The notes under the pieces were generated by a model, which had not been told where the DNA came from, ran no database searches, and saw only the letters and a program-made list of their open reading frames with translations. Below, piece by piece: positions 7,832 to 8,908 of a stretch of 8,908 nt of DNA (within the stretch, counting starts at the first letter, position 1; each line of letters begins with the position of its first letter). Where the stretch lies: contig JAADEK010000019.1 in assembly GCA_013153455.1 (NCBI GenBank), positions 1 to 8,908 on the forward strand, read 5' to 3'. The DNA comes from Aquificota bacterium (GTDB taxonomy: Bacteria > Aquificota > Aquificia > Aquificales > Aquificaceae). A program made the translations under genes and the position numbers.

Positions 7832-8908
7832 TCAGCTTTCCCCCCATATTGTTAATATAGCGTCCGTTATCAGGTTTTGAAAGGAACGAGCCTCCCCGAG
7901 GGCGTAAGAGAGCGCCCTTTTGTCCCCAGCTTCTTCCGCTTGTTTCGCGAGGAGAAAGAGCGTAAGCGCGTATATCTCATCTTTTTCCTTATAACGCTGT
8001 AAGAAATTCTTATACATCTCTATCGCTTTCCTTTTTATGCCCTTTTTCGCGTATATGTCCCCCGCGAGCCTGTAAATATAAGGAAAGTATCCCGAAAGCT
8101 CCGGGTATTCCTCCGCCAACGCCAGAACCTCGTCTATGTGCGTGTTCTCGGTTATGTAATAAAGCAGGAGCGTAGCTTCAAGCCTGCGTATCCCCTCAAG
8201 TTTTGGGAGGGAGCGCGAAAGGAGTCGCTTTGCGACTTCCCTCTTTCCCTTCAGAAACCAAAACTTCCCCCTCAGGAAGTCCGAAAGCGCGGAGGGGGGA
8301 AGGAGCCTCTCAACGCGTAAAAACTCATCATCACCCGAAACGACGAGAGCCTCCGCGAGGACGTAAAGCGAGCTCTCTCCCTTAAAAACCTTCAGGAAGT
8401 TCTTCGGGGAGAGCTTGTAGAGCGAAACAACGAGGGGAGCGTCCGCGCGGGGCGAGAGGGAGGAGAGCTTCTCCTCAAGCGCCCTCCTTTGACGCTCAAA
8501 CGAAAAGACCTCACCGAGCAGAATAAACTCCCCTTCCCTTAGCCTCACGAGCCTTATGAACTCCTTCTCTTCCCCGCTCAGGGGTAGTTTTGAGAGGGCT
8601 TTGTTGTAGAGCGCAAGAAGCGCAAAGCCCGCGCTCTTCTTTCCCAAAGAAAGCCAACCGAGTTTAAGGACGTTCCCGTAGTAGTTTTCCCGCTTCCCGA
8701 GGAGTCGCAAAAAGTCGGGATAGAGCCAGTAATTCATGTAAGAGATACGGTAAAGGGGGTTGTAAAAGAGCTCGTTCTTTACGCGCTCGTGGATTTTACG
8801 CGCGTCGGTGTAGTTTCCTAAAGATAGGTAAAGCTCAAGCTCGTGGTAGTTGAGAATCTCCTCAAAGAAGCGGAGTCTGTCAAGTTCCCTCGCTCGGAAA
8901 AAGTAAAG
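7832..8908 (-). CDS. TPR-like helical repeat protein heading the rod/MS-ring operon, N-terminus beyond the window
   Basis: An ATG at 8737 begins a 301-codon frame, but the same frame has no stop from there to base 8908. The added 57 codons (for example RLRFFEEILNYHELELYL, then LGNYTDARKIHE) look like the same kind of helical protein. The gene therefore almost certainly starts outside the window. At least 358 residues are visible, almost all helical and rich in Leu, Lys, Arg and Glu. The clearest TPR unit is near 7982-8083 (YIYRLAGDIYAKKGIKRKAI onward, with the expected Leu, Gly, Tyr and Ala spacing); other repeats are diverged. There is no membrane segment in the visible part. It abuts flgB, so it is probably co-expressed with the flagellar genes. 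I do not recognise the family; a flagellar assembly or envelope scaffold role is only a guess from context. Confidence 0.75.
   Translation of the reverse strand, partial: LYFFRARELDRLRFFEEILNYHELELYLSLGNYTDARKIHERVKNELFYNPLYRISYMNYWLYPDFLRLLGKRENYYGNVLKLGWLSLGKKSAGFALLALYNKALSKLPLSGEEKEFIRLVRLREGEFILLGEVFSFERQRRALEEKLSSLSPRADAPLVVSLYKLSPKNFLKVFKGESSLYVLAEALVVSGDDEFLRVERLLPPSALSDFLRGKFWFLKGKREVAKRLLSRSLPKLEGIRRLEATLLLYYITENTHIDEVLALAEEYPELSGYFPYIYRLAGDIYAKKGIKRKAIEMYKNFLQRYKEKDEIYALTLFLLAKQAEEAGDKRALSYALGEARSFQNLITDAILTIWGES

Overview
The window reads as a tightly packed bacterial chromosome segment, probably from a thermophile of the Aquificota (Aquificaceae-like). The grounds are the protein style (K/E/R/V-rich, compact), a short 418-residue AdoHcy hydrolase, heavy use of AGG, ATA and CTC codons, scattered purine genes, and near-zero intergenic space. 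GC is roughly one half by eye, higher than I would expect for Aquifex itself. The phylum call is an inference from sequence style, not a database match. No phage, IS, CRISPR, tRNA or rRNA signal is visible, and no stretch above about 60 bases lacks a gene.

Left part, plus strand (1-2516): an RlpA-like lipoprotein of the cell envelope (41-691), then purF (719-2122), then a small DUF5335-like gene (2181-2516). The small gene has its own near-consensus sigma-70 promoter overlapping the purF stop codon and a strong Shine-Dalgarno. A perfect 9-bp inverted repeat covers the RlpA ribosome binding site.

Middle part (2499-5311): murG (minus strand) overlaps the DUF5335-like gene tail to tail by 18 bp. 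It diverges from purE (plus strand) across a gap of only about 20 bp. purE is followed 2 nt later by ahcY, which starts with TTG behind a perfect Shine-Dalgarno. purF and purE supply two steps of de novo purine synthesis. AhcY recycles S-adenosylhomocysteine to adenosine and homocysteine. RlpA and MurG both belong to peptidoglycan metabolism.

Right part, minus strand (5315-8908): a flagellar basal-body operon read right to left as TPR-like protein, flgB, flgC, fliE, fliF. Its genes touch or overlap (0, 1-4 and 10 nt of overlap or abutment, then a 2 nt gap), so they should be co-transcribed and translationally coupled. Together they build the proximal rod (FlgB, FlgC), the rod-MS ring adaptor (FliE) and the MS ring (FliF). 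The TPR-like reading frame has no stop up to the window edge, so that gene is truncated here. ahcY and fliF converge with 3 bp between stop codons.

The most unusual items are the RlpA-like protein (apparent internal duplication of the barrel domain, six extra cysteines, altered catalytic acidic positions), the hairpin over its ribosome binding site, the strong private promoter of the DUF5335-like gene, and the uncharacterised TPR-like protein heading the rod/MS-ring operon. I do not see a clear new multi-gene system.
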